From assembly GCF_002929225.1 (NCBI RefSeq), contig NZ_PISM01000021.1, forward strand, positions 248,001 through 312,000: a stretch of 64,000 bases of DNA, read 5' to 3'. Of this stretch, positions 33,606-40,274 are shown piece after piece; the stretch's first letter is position 1; each line of letters begins with the position of its first letter. Source of the stretch: Stutzerimonas kunmingensis (lineage in GTDB: Bacteria; Pseudomonadota; Gammaproteobacteria; Pseudomonadales; Pseudomonadaceae). The notes beneath the pieces are model-generated. The model was not told the origin of the DNA, did no database searches, and saw only the letters and a list, made by a program, of their open reading frames with translations. Both the position numbers and the translations under genes were made by a program.

Positions 33606-34322
33606 ATGTCTCATTCCAAAAACCCCTTCGTCCGCGGCTACGATGGCCTGTCCGTGCAGCGGCTGCTGGCGATTTCCTACGACGACGACTGCCCGCTGAG
33701 CTATCTGCCGCTGCACGTCTCGCAGTCGCACCTGCCGGACAGCGAGGTCGAGCGCCATGCCTGCGTCTTCTGCGACGACTTCGCGCTGATCACCGAGGGC
33801 CAGGACGTGCCGCCCGAGCTGGACGCGCAGTGCCCCAGCCACGGTCTCGCCCGAAACCTCGTCTACGCCGTCATGGCCGAAGAAGCCGGCCAACCGCTGC
33901 ACGTCGCCGATACCTACTCCGAGGAAGCCGCGCGCGAGGTGGTGCGGCGCCTGCGCTTCGAGACCGGCTTCTACAGCCGTGCCTGGGAAATCAGTTCGGC
34001 GCACATCACCGAAGAGGCCGGCCGCTATCTGGCCAACCTGGCCGACATCGCCACGCCGAGCGGTTTTCTGTTCGTCGCCTTCCGCATCCCGTACAGCCCC
34101 GCGATCGGCGTGAAGTTGATCGCCACCCCCTGGACGGATGCGAACCTGCAGCATGTCGAGGGCATCACCGCCGAAGAGCTGCGGCAGGAGCACCGGGCCA
34201 AGGGCGTGCCGGAGTCCTTCGTGGAAGTGTTGCACCTGGCTGCGCTCGCTGACGTTCGCATGTTGGTGTTCGATGCCGACGCGCCCGTGCTGGACGGGCT
34301 GACGCTCTACGACGACGAGTAA
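33606..34322 (+). CDS. Conserved ICE hypothetical protein (tentatively DUF5983-type)
   Basis: 238 aa. Landmarks are SVQRLLAISYDDDCPLSYLPLHVSQSHLPDSE near the start, a possible metal pair in HACVFCDD, and the C-terminal ALADVRMLVFDADAPVLDGLTLYDDE. The C-terminal motif recalls the DUF5983 family, but I am not certain. CTGGAGG lies 7 nt before the ATG. A good terminator follows. Confidence 0.65.
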   Translation: MSHSKNPFVRGYDGLSVQRLLAISYDDDCPLSYLPLHVSQSHLPDSEVERHACVFCDDFALITEGQDVPPELDAQCPSHGLARNLVYAVMAEEAGQPLHVADTYSEEAAREVVRRLRFETGFYSRAWEISSAHITEEAGRYLANLADIATPSGFLFVAFRIPYSPAIGVKLIATPWTDANLQHVEGITAEELRQEHRAKGVPESFVEVLHLAALADVRMLVFDADAPVLDGLTLYDDE

Positions 34323-34336
34323 CCCGCAACCCATTC

Positions 34337-34363
34337 GAGCCCCACGTCGGGGCTCTTCTTTTT
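34337..34363 (+). terminator. Rho-independent terminator
   Basis: GAGCCCC (34337-34343) pairs with GGGGCTC (34349-34355) and is followed by TTCTTTTT. It ends the first small-gene unit and comes just before leader copy 2. Confidence 0.8.
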
Positions 34364-34440
34364 CGCGGAACGCGGTGCCGGCGCATTGCCGATTCCCAAC
34401 GGACGGCCGCCGCCATGTGCCGCACGCTGGCCGCATGTTC

Positions 34441-34506
34441 GCTGGCGTTGCCGGCAGCATGCCCAGGTAGTCGAGACCTTCAAGACTGCGGCGCGGTTCG
34501 CCGTGC
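34441..34506 (+). ncRNA. Repeated three-stem leader element, copy 2
   Basis: Stem 1 (34441-34458) has GCTG/CAGC with one internal mismatch. Stem 2 is GTAGTC/GACTGC (34467-34489) with the CTTCAA loop. Stem 3 is GCGCGG/CCGTGC (34491-34506) with a TTCG loop. The pairs differ from copy 1 in sequence but not in pairing. It lies 105 nt upstream of the gene at 34612. Confidence 0.62.
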
Positions 34507-34554
34507 TGGTTGTTTCGTTCTCCGGGCGCATCCGCGTCCATCCACCTCACCCTC

Positions 34555-34589
34555 AAGGGACAGACCTCCCTTGCGGGCGGGAGTCCCTT
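34555..34589 (+). promoter_or_regulatory. Nested leader hairpin before the 34612 gene
   Basis: AAGGGA (34555-34560) pairs with TCCCTT (34584-34589), enclosing CTCCC/GGGAG (34566-34583). It ends 22 nt before the start codon. Confidence 0.5.
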
Positions 34590-34611
34590 GGTTGCCACAA
34601 GGAGTCTCCCC

Positions 34612-35412
34612 ATGGATACCCAAGCCATCCGTGCACAGATGCCAACGCTTGTCGTCGGTCATGTGCCTTCCAACGTCCGTTCGTTCAAGTTCAACATCTT
34701 CGACGGCCAGCCCAAGGTTTCGACGCTGGGCTTTCACATCGACCCGAAGCCTTTCGAGGGCAAGGTCATCGCCACCACCGACGAGGCTATCGTCGTCAAG
34801 ACGGGGCGAGCCGAGTTCGCGGTGCTCGATCGCACGCTCGTGACCCAAGTGCCCGACGAGGGCGCCAAGGTGCAGGTCGAACCCTATGTCAGACGCCGCT
34901 TCGACGGTCGGCGGGCGGACACGCCCGAGGAGCACACCGAGTTCACGGGCGACGGCCAGCCCTACACGGTGAAGCGGTTCGTGCTCGGGTCCGCACCGGC
35001 GAAGCTGCCGATCCCCGAGCCGCGCTGCCCCGACCTGCAGGAACTGATCGACCAACTGGAGCAGTTGCCCGCTCCCGACGGCTTCCGGCGCATCACCCAC
35101 ATGCTGGTGGACGCCGGTGCTCGGGACATCACCTGGGTCGATCCGCTGCCCGCCGACATCATCCGCACGCCACCGGCCATCGGCTTCACCGTCGCCACGA
35201 TGAAGTTCCAGGGTCACGTCACCGTGCTGTATGAGCGTGGCCTCGACCTCTACGCGGTGGAGCTGCGCCGCGACGGCGAGCTGATTGAACGGGTCGATGA
35301 GGTGTTCTTCGACACCCTCGGCGAGACGCTGGAACGGCTGATCGACGACGGGAGCTGGCGCCGCATCCGAGTGCAGTGCCTGTTGTCGGGTCGCAAGGCT
35401 GTCCGGCACTGA
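34612..35412 (+). CDS. Conserved ICE hypothetical protein
   Basis: 266 aa. The N-terminal half looks like a beta-rich binding domain (FKFNIFDGQPKVSTLGFHIDPKPFEGKVIATTDEAIVVKTGRAEFAVLDRTL). The C-terminal half includes FTVATMKFQGHVTVLYERGLDLYAVELRRDGELIERVDEVFFDTLGETLERLID. No enzymatic motif seen. It heads the second unit, behind leader copy 2, with CAAGGAG at the start codon. Confidence 0.68.
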   Translation: MDTQAIRAQMPTLVVGHVPSNVRSFKFNIFDGQPKVSTLGFHIDPKPFEGKVIATTDEAIVVKTGRAEFAVLDRTLVTQVPDEGAKVQVEPYVRRRFDGRRADTPEEHTEFTGDGQPYTVKRFVLGSAPAKLPIPEPRCPDLQELIDQLEQLPAPDGFRRITHMLVDAGARDITWVDPLPADIIRTPPAIGFTVATMKFQGHVTVLYERGLDLYAVELRRDGELIERVDEVFFDTLGETLERLIDDGSWRRIRVQCLLSGRKAVRH

Positions 35413-35422
35413 TCTCCCAGCA

Positions 35423-35447
35423 GCTTCCCGCCTTCGCGGCGGGAAGC
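35423..35447 (+). promoter_or_regulatory. Leader hairpin before the DUF3085 gene
   Basis: A 10-bp perfect stem GCTTCCCGCC/GGCGGGAAGC (35423-35432 with 35438-35447) lies 31 nt upstream of the start codon, between two genes of one unit. It could equally slow or end transcription, though no T-run follows. Confidence 0.55.
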
Positions 35448-35478
35448 CTCTCTTCCTGCATCCCTGGAGATCACACCC

Positions 35479-35841
35479 ATGACTGTTCGATTCAAAGGCA
35501 CGGAGCTGCGGCCCGTGCTCGCCGAAGCGGTGGCGAATCAATGCCGCGTCATCCTGGTCAAGGATCAGGGCGTGTACTTCCTGGCCGAGCGCGGCGAGCG
35601 CCGACCCGATGGTCGCCAGAAGACCATCGCCTATGCCGCCGGCTGCAACCCGGATGTCGATGCGTTCGATGACTGGTGGGAGCTGGCGCGCGCCGAGTTC
35701 GGCGGCGATGACTTTGGCGAGTTCTTCGATCCGCAGGAGGGCGTGTTTGCGCGCATCCTGCACAGCGAGGACGACCTCGACGTGTCCGCCACCACGACAC
35801 ACCTGTCGCTGCAGGCGGTTCCTCCGCCCAGCGGTAACTGA
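35479..35841 (+). CDS. DUF3085 family protein
   Basis: 120 aa. Recognised by MTVRFKGTELRPVLAEAVANQCRVILVKDQGVYFLAERGERRPDGRQKTIAYAAGCNPD and DDFGEFFDPQEGVF. DUF3085 proteins are frequent in ICEs and plasmids and have no known function. It is followed by a terminator. Confidence 0.8.
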   Translation: MTVRFKGTELRPVLAEAVANQCRVILVKDQGVYFLAERGERRPDGRQKTIAYAAGCNPDVDAFDDWWELARAEFGGDDFGEFFDPQEGVFARILHSEDDLDVSATTTHLSLQAVPPPSGN

Positions 35842-35854
35842 CCGCCCATCCCTG

Positions 35855-35880
35855 GCCCCCGCTCCGGGGGCTTCTTTCTT
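35855..35880 (+). terminator. Rho-independent terminator
   Basis: GCCCC (35855-35859) pairs with GGGGC (35867-35871), followed by TTCTTTCTT. It closes the second small-gene unit just before leader copy 3. Confidence 0.75.
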
Positions 35881-35960
35881 CCCGGCAATGCGGACAGCCG
35901 CGAGTGCCGATTGCCGCTCGCATGCGCGCCGTCCTGGCGCCACGCTTCCGGCCATGTTCC

Positions 35961-36029
35961 GCTGACGTCCGTCAGCGACATGCCCAGGCAGCCACGATCT
36001 TCAAGGCTGCGATGCGGTTCCGACCGCGT
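35961..36029 (+). ncRNA. Repeated three-stem leader element, copy 3
   Basis: Stem 1 is GCTGACG/CGTCAGC (35961-35976). Stem 2 is GCAGCC/GGCTGC (35988-36010), with C-G where copy 1 has T-A, around the same CTTCAA loop. Stem 3 is ATGCGGT/ACCGCGT (36012-36029) with a TCCG loop. It lies 156 nt upstream of the DUF3577 gene. Confidence 0.65.
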
Positions 36030-36125
36030 TGATCACTCCAGTTCGCACCGGCATCCATGCGCGAACGGCCATCGGTTTTCGATGGCGATGCCACCAAGCT
36101 GTTCCATCAACCCACGCGGGGGTTC

Positions 36126-36154
36126 CACACCTTCCCCGCCTTGGGTCGGGTGTG
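36126..36154 (+). promoter_or_regulatory. Leader hairpin before the DUF3577 gene
   Basis: CACACC (36126-36131) pairs with GGTGTG (36149-36154), with further G/C pairing inside. It ends 31 nt before the start codon. Confidence 0.4.
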
Positions 36155-36185
36155 TCTCCGCCTCTTTGTTCCCAGGAGATTCACC

Positions 36186-36737
36186 ATGACCACTTCCAAC
36201 GAAAAGTCCTACTTCGATCTGCACATCACCGGCCTCGGGTACCTCAATCGCATCCGCGAAGTGAAGCCCAAGAAAGGCGATGCGTTCCTGGCCTGCGACA
36301 TCGCGGCTCTGAACGGTCCCAGCGATGACGTCTCGTATGTGCGTTTCGACACGCGCGTATCGGGTTCGGAAGCGCAGCACCTGGTGCGCCGCTGCATTCA
36401 GGCCGTCGACGCCGAGAAGAAGGTGATGATCGGCTTCCGCTTGGGCGACCTGTGGACCGACACCTTCACCTACTCCAAGGGCAAGCGTGCCGGCGAGCAG
36501 GGGGTGAGCCTCAAGGCCCGCCTGCTGTTCGTCAGTTGGATCAAGGTCGACGGCAAGCTCGTCTACAAGGCCGAACCCAAGCCGACCGAGACCGACGAGC
36601 GGGACCCGGAAGTCCCTGTGACGTCCGACGCGCCCGCCGCGCAGCAAGCCTCGGCACCGGAGCCTTCCAAGCCCCTCGCCGATGCTGCCGACGACGCTGC
36701 CGATGCCCCCGCATTGGCCGTTGCCGAGTCGTTCTGA
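36186..36737 (+). CDS. DUF3577 / STY4534-family ICE replication protein
   Basis: 183 aa. The body (SYFDLHITGLGYLNRIREVKPKKGDAFLACDIAALNGPSDDVSYVRFDTRVSGSEAQ) is the STY4534 family signature and reads like an OB-fold. The C-terminal 50 residues are an acidic, proline/alanine-rich tail as in SSB proteins. It may be a second single-strand DNA-binding protein of the element. The start at 36186 has CAGGAG upstream. Confidence 0.82.
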   Translation: MTTSNEKSYFDLHITGLGYLNRIREVKPKKGDAFLACDIAALNGPSDDVSYVRFDTRVSGSEAQHLVRRCIQAVDAEKKVMIGFRLGDLWTDTFTYSKGKRAGEQGVSLKARLLFVSWIKVDGKLVYKAEPKPTETDERDPEVPVTSDAPAAQQASAPEPSKPLADAADDAADAPALAVAESF

Positions 36738-36741
36738 TCCG

Positions 36742-36765
36742 CAAGGCCCAATCCCCGGGGCCTTG
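36742..36765 (+). promoter_or_regulatory. Leader hairpin before the DUF3275 gene
   Basis: CAAGGCCC (36742-36749) pairs with GGGCCTTG (36758-36765). The run TCTTCTCTTC follows before the CAGGAG site, so weak termination is possible. Confidence 0.5.
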
Positions 36766-36791
36766 TCTTCTCTTCGTCCCAGGAGACCTTC

Positions 36792-37403
36792 ATGATCACC
36801 ATCCCCGGCCAACTGGCCATCAAGACCATCCACGGCAGGAACGGCGACTTCAACGTCGGCCGCCTGGCGACCTCGATCGGCGAGTTCGTCGTGAAGAACG
36901 CCGAGCTCGATCAGTACCGCGAGGGCAAGTACGACGGTGATTTCGTCATCGTCGAGATTCGCCCCTCCACGTACAACGCCAACGGCCGCATGGTCATCGA
37001 GATCCGCGCCCATCTGGGCGGGATGACGCTGTCCAACATCGACGCCCTGAGCCGCGACGAAGCCCGCCGGCTGAGTCCGCAGGAAGTCGATCCGATCGAC
37101 GAGGAAGCGCAGGCGCCCGTGCCGGCAACGCCCCCGGCCAAGCCGAAGGCGAAGCCGCGCAGTCCGCGCGATCCCCTGGTCGATACCACGCCGTTCGGCA
37201 GCGAACCGGCTCCCGTGTCCGCTGCGGCCTCGGCCGAGGCAGACGACGCGGCGCTGTTCGGTGCCTTGTGGCCCCTGGGCGAGACCGTGAAGCTCGATGC
37301 GACCGTGGATCGTCGTGTGCTGCGTCAGCAGCGAGACCGTCTCGACAAGCTGGGCTACGAGTTCGCTCCGTTGTCCCAGGACTGGCACCTCAAAGCTGCC
37401 TGA
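36792..37403 (+). CDS. DUF3275 family protein
   Basis: 203 aa. The N-terminal 95 residues (MITIPGQLAIKTIHGRNGDFNVGRLATSIGEFVVKNAELDQYREGKYDGDFVIVEI) are the DUF3275 domain. A proline/alanine/lysine linker follows, then a C-terminal segment (LKLDATVDRRVLRQQRDRLDKLGYEFAPLSQDW in outline). Function unknown. Its tail resembles the ends of other small ICE proteins. Confidence 0.8.
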   Translation: MITIPGQLAIKTIHGRNGDFNVGRLATSIGEFVVKNAELDQYREGKYDGDFVIVEIRPSTYNANGRMVIEIRAHLGGMTLSNIDALSRDEARRLSPQEVDPIDEEAQAPVPATPPAKPKAKPRSPRDPLVDTTPFGSEPAPVSAAASAEADDAALFGALWPLGETVKLDATVDRRVLRQQRDRLDKLGYEFAPLSQDWHLKAA

Positions 37404-37438
37404 TCCATCCGCCGCCTTGCGCGGCATACCGCCACCCG

Positions 37439-37470
37439 CCGGGGTTCTCCCCCGACGGGGAGGGCTCCGG
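37439..37470 (+). promoter_or_regulatory. Two-tier leader hairpin before the 37493 gene
   Basis: CCGG (37439-37442) pairs with CCGG (37467-37470) around CTCCCC/GGGGAG (37447-37452 with 37457-37462), loop CGAC. It is followed by CCTTTTCTTCAAGGAG and the start codon. Confidence 0.55.
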
Positions 37471-37492
37471 CCTTTTCTTCAAGGAGACCCTC

Positions 37493-37858
37493 ATGGGCTG
37501 GACCTTCGTTCGTCAGACGCGCGATCAGTTGATCCGCGAGCTGATCGCTCCGCAGGCGTCCGAACGCGCTTGCTGCGAAGTCATCGACCACACGCTGGAC
37601 GGCGACGTTCTGTGGACCGTGGTTCGCGTCACCGCCAGGCAGGCGGGCGTCATGGGCCTCACGGCCGGTGAGTCCGTCTGCTACATCGGCTGCCACCTGC
37701 TGGAAAGCTCGGGCGGCGATTGGGGCTACAAGTCCCTCGATGAGTCCGTGCATCCCTACTACTACTCGTGCCCGCTGCGCTATCTCGACATGGCGCCGGT
37801 GCAAAGCCCCGAGTGGCGCGAGCGGGTTCACCGCTTCCACGCGGGCCGCGCTGTCTAG
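37493..37858 (+). CDS. Conserved ICE hypothetical protein (DUF6927-like)
   Basis: 121 aa. It begins MGWTFVRQTRDQLIRELIAP, and contains CCEVIDHTLDGDVLWTVVRVT and YKSLDESVHPYYYSCPLRYLDMAPV. I think this is the DUF6927 family, but not with certainty. Small, soluble, no catalytic motif. AAGGAG lies 8 nt before the ATG. Confidence 0.65.
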   Translation: MGWTFVRQTRDQLIRELIAPQASERACCEVIDHTLDGDVLWTVVRVTARQAGVMGLTAGESVCYIGCHLLESSGGDWGYKSLDESVHPYYYSCPLRYLDMAPVQSPEWRERVHRFHAGRAV

Positions 37859-37883
37859 CGGAACGCATCTTCCTTCACCCAAC

Positions 37884-37902
37884 CGGGGCGAGCATGGCCC
37901 CG
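37884..37902 (+). promoter_or_regulatory. Leader hairpin before the 37943 gene
   Basis: CGGGGC (37884-37889) pairs with GCCCCG (37897-37902) around GAGCATG, 40 nt upstream of the start codon. Confidence 0.45.
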
Positions 37903-37942
37903 CGGGCTGTGGTTGCTCCTTCATTTCCAAGAGGACATCACC

Positions 37943-38593
37943 ATGCCTGCACCTTCTTCCGCGAAACCGCTGTACCGCATCGACGAATGCCCCGACCTCA
38001 TGGCCGACGGTTGCGTCGGTGACGAGCAGGGCAATCTGGTCTTTCTCTCGATCTGGGCGCGCGACACCGCCGTTCAGGAGTTCCTCGCCCGTCTGACCCT
38101 CGGCCGGGATGAACAGGGGCTGGATCAGTTCCACGTCATCACCGAGCAGGGCGCATCCATCCCGGTCTTCGTCGGCAACGTCGAGAACCTGGAAAAGCGC
38201 ATCACCCGCGCCTACCGGCGAACGCTGTTCGGTTCGCTGACGAATGTGTGGCTGTTCGATCGTCGCAGCGTGAAGCCAGACAAGGCCAACGCCAGCGCGC
38301 TGGCGCTTCTGCCCAGGGACTCCGCTCACCGGCTCGACCGGCTGTGGACGCTGGTGCAGGACACCTGCCCGCTGCCACTGCTCGACCACTGGCGCGACAC
38401 CGTGCTGGAGCTGTTGCAGACACGGCGGATGCTGACCGGTCTTCCCTTGGCCCTAGGGCCACTGGAAGGCCATCGGCTGGCCCTCGATGTCCCGGCGCTG
38501 ACGAAGGCGCTGGGCGAACTGATTCGCAACGGCACCCTCGGCGCCACGCAGTACGAACTGGCCGCGAACGCACCGCTTCGGCGTGTGGCGTGA
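37943..38593 (+). CDS. Conserved ICE hypothetical protein
   Basis: 216 aa. The N-terminal part (YRIDECPDLMADGCVGDEQGNLVFLSIWARDTAVQEFLARLTLG) and a middle SLTNVWLFDRRSV strand are followed by a helical C-terminal region (LDRLWTLVQDTCPLPLLDHWRDTVLELLQ). No known motif. It sits 84 bp after the previous gene with AAGAGG at the start codon. Confidence 0.66.
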   Translation: MPAPSSAKPLYRIDECPDLMADGCVGDEQGNLVFLSIWARDTAVQEFLARLTLGRDEQGLDQFHVITEQGASIPVFVGNVENLEKRITRAYRRTLFGSLTNVWLFDRRSVKPDKANASALALLPRDSAHRLDRLWTLVQDTCPLPLLDHWRDTVLELLQTRRMLTGLPLALGPLEGHRLALDVPALTKALGELIRNGTLGATQYELAANAPLRRVA

Positions 38594-38603
38594 GCCATCC
38601 CCA

Positions 38604-38628
38604 CGGGCATGCGCGCCGCGCGTGCCCG
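38604..38628 (+). promoter_or_regulatory. Leader hairpin before the methyltransferase gene
   Basis: CGGGCA (38604-38609) pairs with TGCCCG (38623-38628), with CGCG/CGCG pairing inside. It ends 30 nt before the start codon. Confidence 0.5.
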
Positions 38629-38658
38629 CCTTCCCTCATCCATCATCAGGAGAAATCC

Positions 38659-39768
38659 ATGGCACTCATGTTTCCGCGCCTGGCGCGCAATTTCATTCGT
38701 AACGGCTACTTCCCCACCGACGAGCCGACGCTGGAGCGGGCCTTGTCCGCACTGGCGCCGTCTCCCGGCTCCATGTCCATCCTCGATCCCTGCGCCGGCG
38801 AAGGCGTGGCGATTGCCGAAGCCGCCCACGCCCTCGGGCGCGAGCAGGTCCAGGCCTTCGTCGTCGAGTACGACGCCGAGCGTGCCCGCCACGCACGGCA
38901 ACTGGTCGATCGCTGCATCCACGGTGACCTGATGGACACGCTGATCTCGCGCCAGTCCTTCGGGCTGCTGTGGCTGAACCCGCCGTATGGCGACCTGAGC
39001 AAGGACGTGAACGGCAACATCGGCTATCAGGGCCAGGGCCGTGCGCGGCTGGAAAAGCTGTTCTATCAGCGCGCGCTGCCGCTGCTGCAGTACGGCGGCG
39101 TGCTGATCTTCATCGTGCCGTCCTACGTGCTCGACCCCGAGCTGGTCGGATGGCTGACGCGCCACTTCGCCGACCTGCGCATCTACCGTGCGGTGGAAAC
39201 GCAGTTCAAGCAGGTGGTGATCTTCGGTCGCAGGATTCGTCAACGCGACCAGGCGTCGGAGTCGGTCAAAGCCGTGCGCGGTCTGCTGCTGCAGATCGGA
39301 CAGGGTGACGCCGAAGCCGAGGAACTGCCGCTCGAATGGCCGTTCCTGCCGTACACCGTCCCTGCCAGCCCGGCCGAGCCGGAGCACTTCTATCGCGTGA
39401 CGATGGAGCCCGAGCAGTTCGCCGATGAAGTCGGCCGGCTACAAGGACTCTGGCCGGCGCTCGATACGCACCTGGGCGCCGCGCAGCAATCGCTGCGTCC
39501 GCCCGCGCGGGCCTTGTCGCACTGGCATCTCGCCCTGGCCCTGGCCGCAGGCGCGATCTCCGGCGTGGTGACGTCCAAGAGCGGGCGCGTGCTGGTCGTC
39601 AAAGGTGATACCCACAAGGAGAAGACCCTCCAGACGGAGTACACCGAGCGCGACGACGGCTCCGTGGCCGAGACGCGCATCCTCACCGACAAGTTCGTGC
39701 CGGTCATTCGTGCATGGGATTTGACGCTGGGCTCGCCCACGTGGGGCGAAGTGCTGACCATCCGCTGA
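38659..39768 (+). CDS. Class I SAM-dependent methyltransferase-like protein (DUF6094)
   Basis: 369 aa. It has an N-terminal methyltransferase core with motif I LDPCAGEGVAIAEAA and motif IV LLWLNPPYGD, as in adenine-N6 DNA methylases. The later parts (YGGVLIFIVPSYVLDPELVGWLTRHF) also fit. The C-terminal 130 residues are a separate region (GVVTSKSGRVLVVKGDTHKEKT). It could protect the incoming element from restriction, but no specificity domain is seen. The frame opens far upstream, and the ATG at 38659 behind CAGGAG is the start. Confidence 0.78.
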   Translation: MALMFPRLARNFIRNGYFPTDEPTLERALSALAPSPGSMSILDPCAGEGVAIAEAAHALGREQVQAFVVEYDAERARHARQLVDRCIHGDLMDTLISRQSFGLLWLNPPYGDLSKDVNGNIGYQGQGRARLEKLFYQRALPLLQYGGVLIFIVPSYVLDPELVGWLTRHFADLRIYRAVETQFKQVVIFGRRIRQRDQASESVKAVRGLLLQIGQGDAEAEELPLEWPFLPYTVPASPAEPEHFYRVTMEPEQFADEVGRLQGLWPALDTHLGAAQQSLRPPARALSHWHLALALAAGAISGVVTSKSGRVLVVKGDTHKEKTLQTEYTERDDGSVAETRILTDKFVPVIRAWDLTLGSPTWGEVLTIR

Positions 39769-39811
39769 TCGCTGTTCCCTGACGGTTCGCCGTCGCTTTC
39801 ATCCACCCACC

Positions 39812-39846
39812 GGGGTCACGTTGCCCCGATGGGGTGCCGTGGCCCC
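39812..39846 (+). promoter_or_regulatory. Three-tier leader hairpin before the 39870 gene
   Basis: GGGG/CCCC (39812-39815 with 39843-39846), CAC/GTG (39817-39819 with 39839-39841) and CCCC/GGGG (39824-39827 with 39831-39834) nest in one stem. CTTCTTCCAGAAGGAG and the start codon follow. Confidence 0.55.
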
Positions 39847-39869
39847 TTCTTCCAGAAGGAGATACCACC

Positions 39870-40175
39870 ATGGCACTCGCAGTCCTCAACCTCGCGTCAC
39901 AAGCACGCTTTTCGCCCGGGCAGGTGGTCATGACCGCCGGCGTCGACGAGCTGGTCCGACAGGGTCGGCTCAACCCCACGCCGTACCTGCGCCGCCATCT
40001 TCATGGCGAATGGGGCGATCTGAGCGACAGCGATCGGCGATTGAACGACGCCGCACTGAAGTCCGGTGAGGATCGTCTGTTCTCGTCCTACCAGGTCACG
40101 CGCGACCTGAAGCTCTGGATCATCACCGAATGGGATCGCAGCGTCACCACGCTGCTGTTGCCCAGCGAATACTGA
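39870..40175 (+). CDS. Small plasmid/ICE-associated protein
   Basis: 101 aa. It contains FSPGQVVMTAGVDELVRQGRLNPTPYLRRHLHGEWGDLSDSDRRLNDAALKSGEDRLFSSY and ends DRSVTTLLLP. It belongs to a widespread family often annotated only as plasmid-related. No motif suggests an activity. It is encoded between the methyltransferase and the helicase genes. Confidence 0.72.
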   Translation: MALAVLNLASQARFSPGQVVMTAGVDELVRQGRLNPTPYLRRHLHGEWGDLSDSDRRLNDAALKSGEDRLFSSYQVTRDLKLWIITEWDRSVTTLLLPSEY

Positions 40176-40217
40176 TCCGCATCCAGCAGCCTCGTGCCGC
40201 TTCTTTCTTCCCACCCA

Positions 40218-40262
40218 GGGGCATGTCACCGCCCCGTGGGGGAGGTGCATGCCCCATTTTTT
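40218..40262 (+). terminator. Terminator-like attenuator hairpin before the helicase gene
   Basis: GGGGCATG (40218-40225) pairs with CATGCCCC (40248-40255), with an inner CC/GG stem, and is followed directly by ATTTTTTT (40256-40263). The T-run merges into the TTTGGAG ribosome site of the helicase gene 12 nt before its ATG, so the structure can both end transcription and control translation. Confidence 0.65.
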
Positions 40263-40274
40263 TGGAGCATCACC

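Noticed and set aside
38659-39768. The DUF6094 methyltransferase as part of a restriction-modification pair
   Set aside because: No nuclease gene adjoins it, no target-recognition region is visible, and it belongs to the ICE core train.
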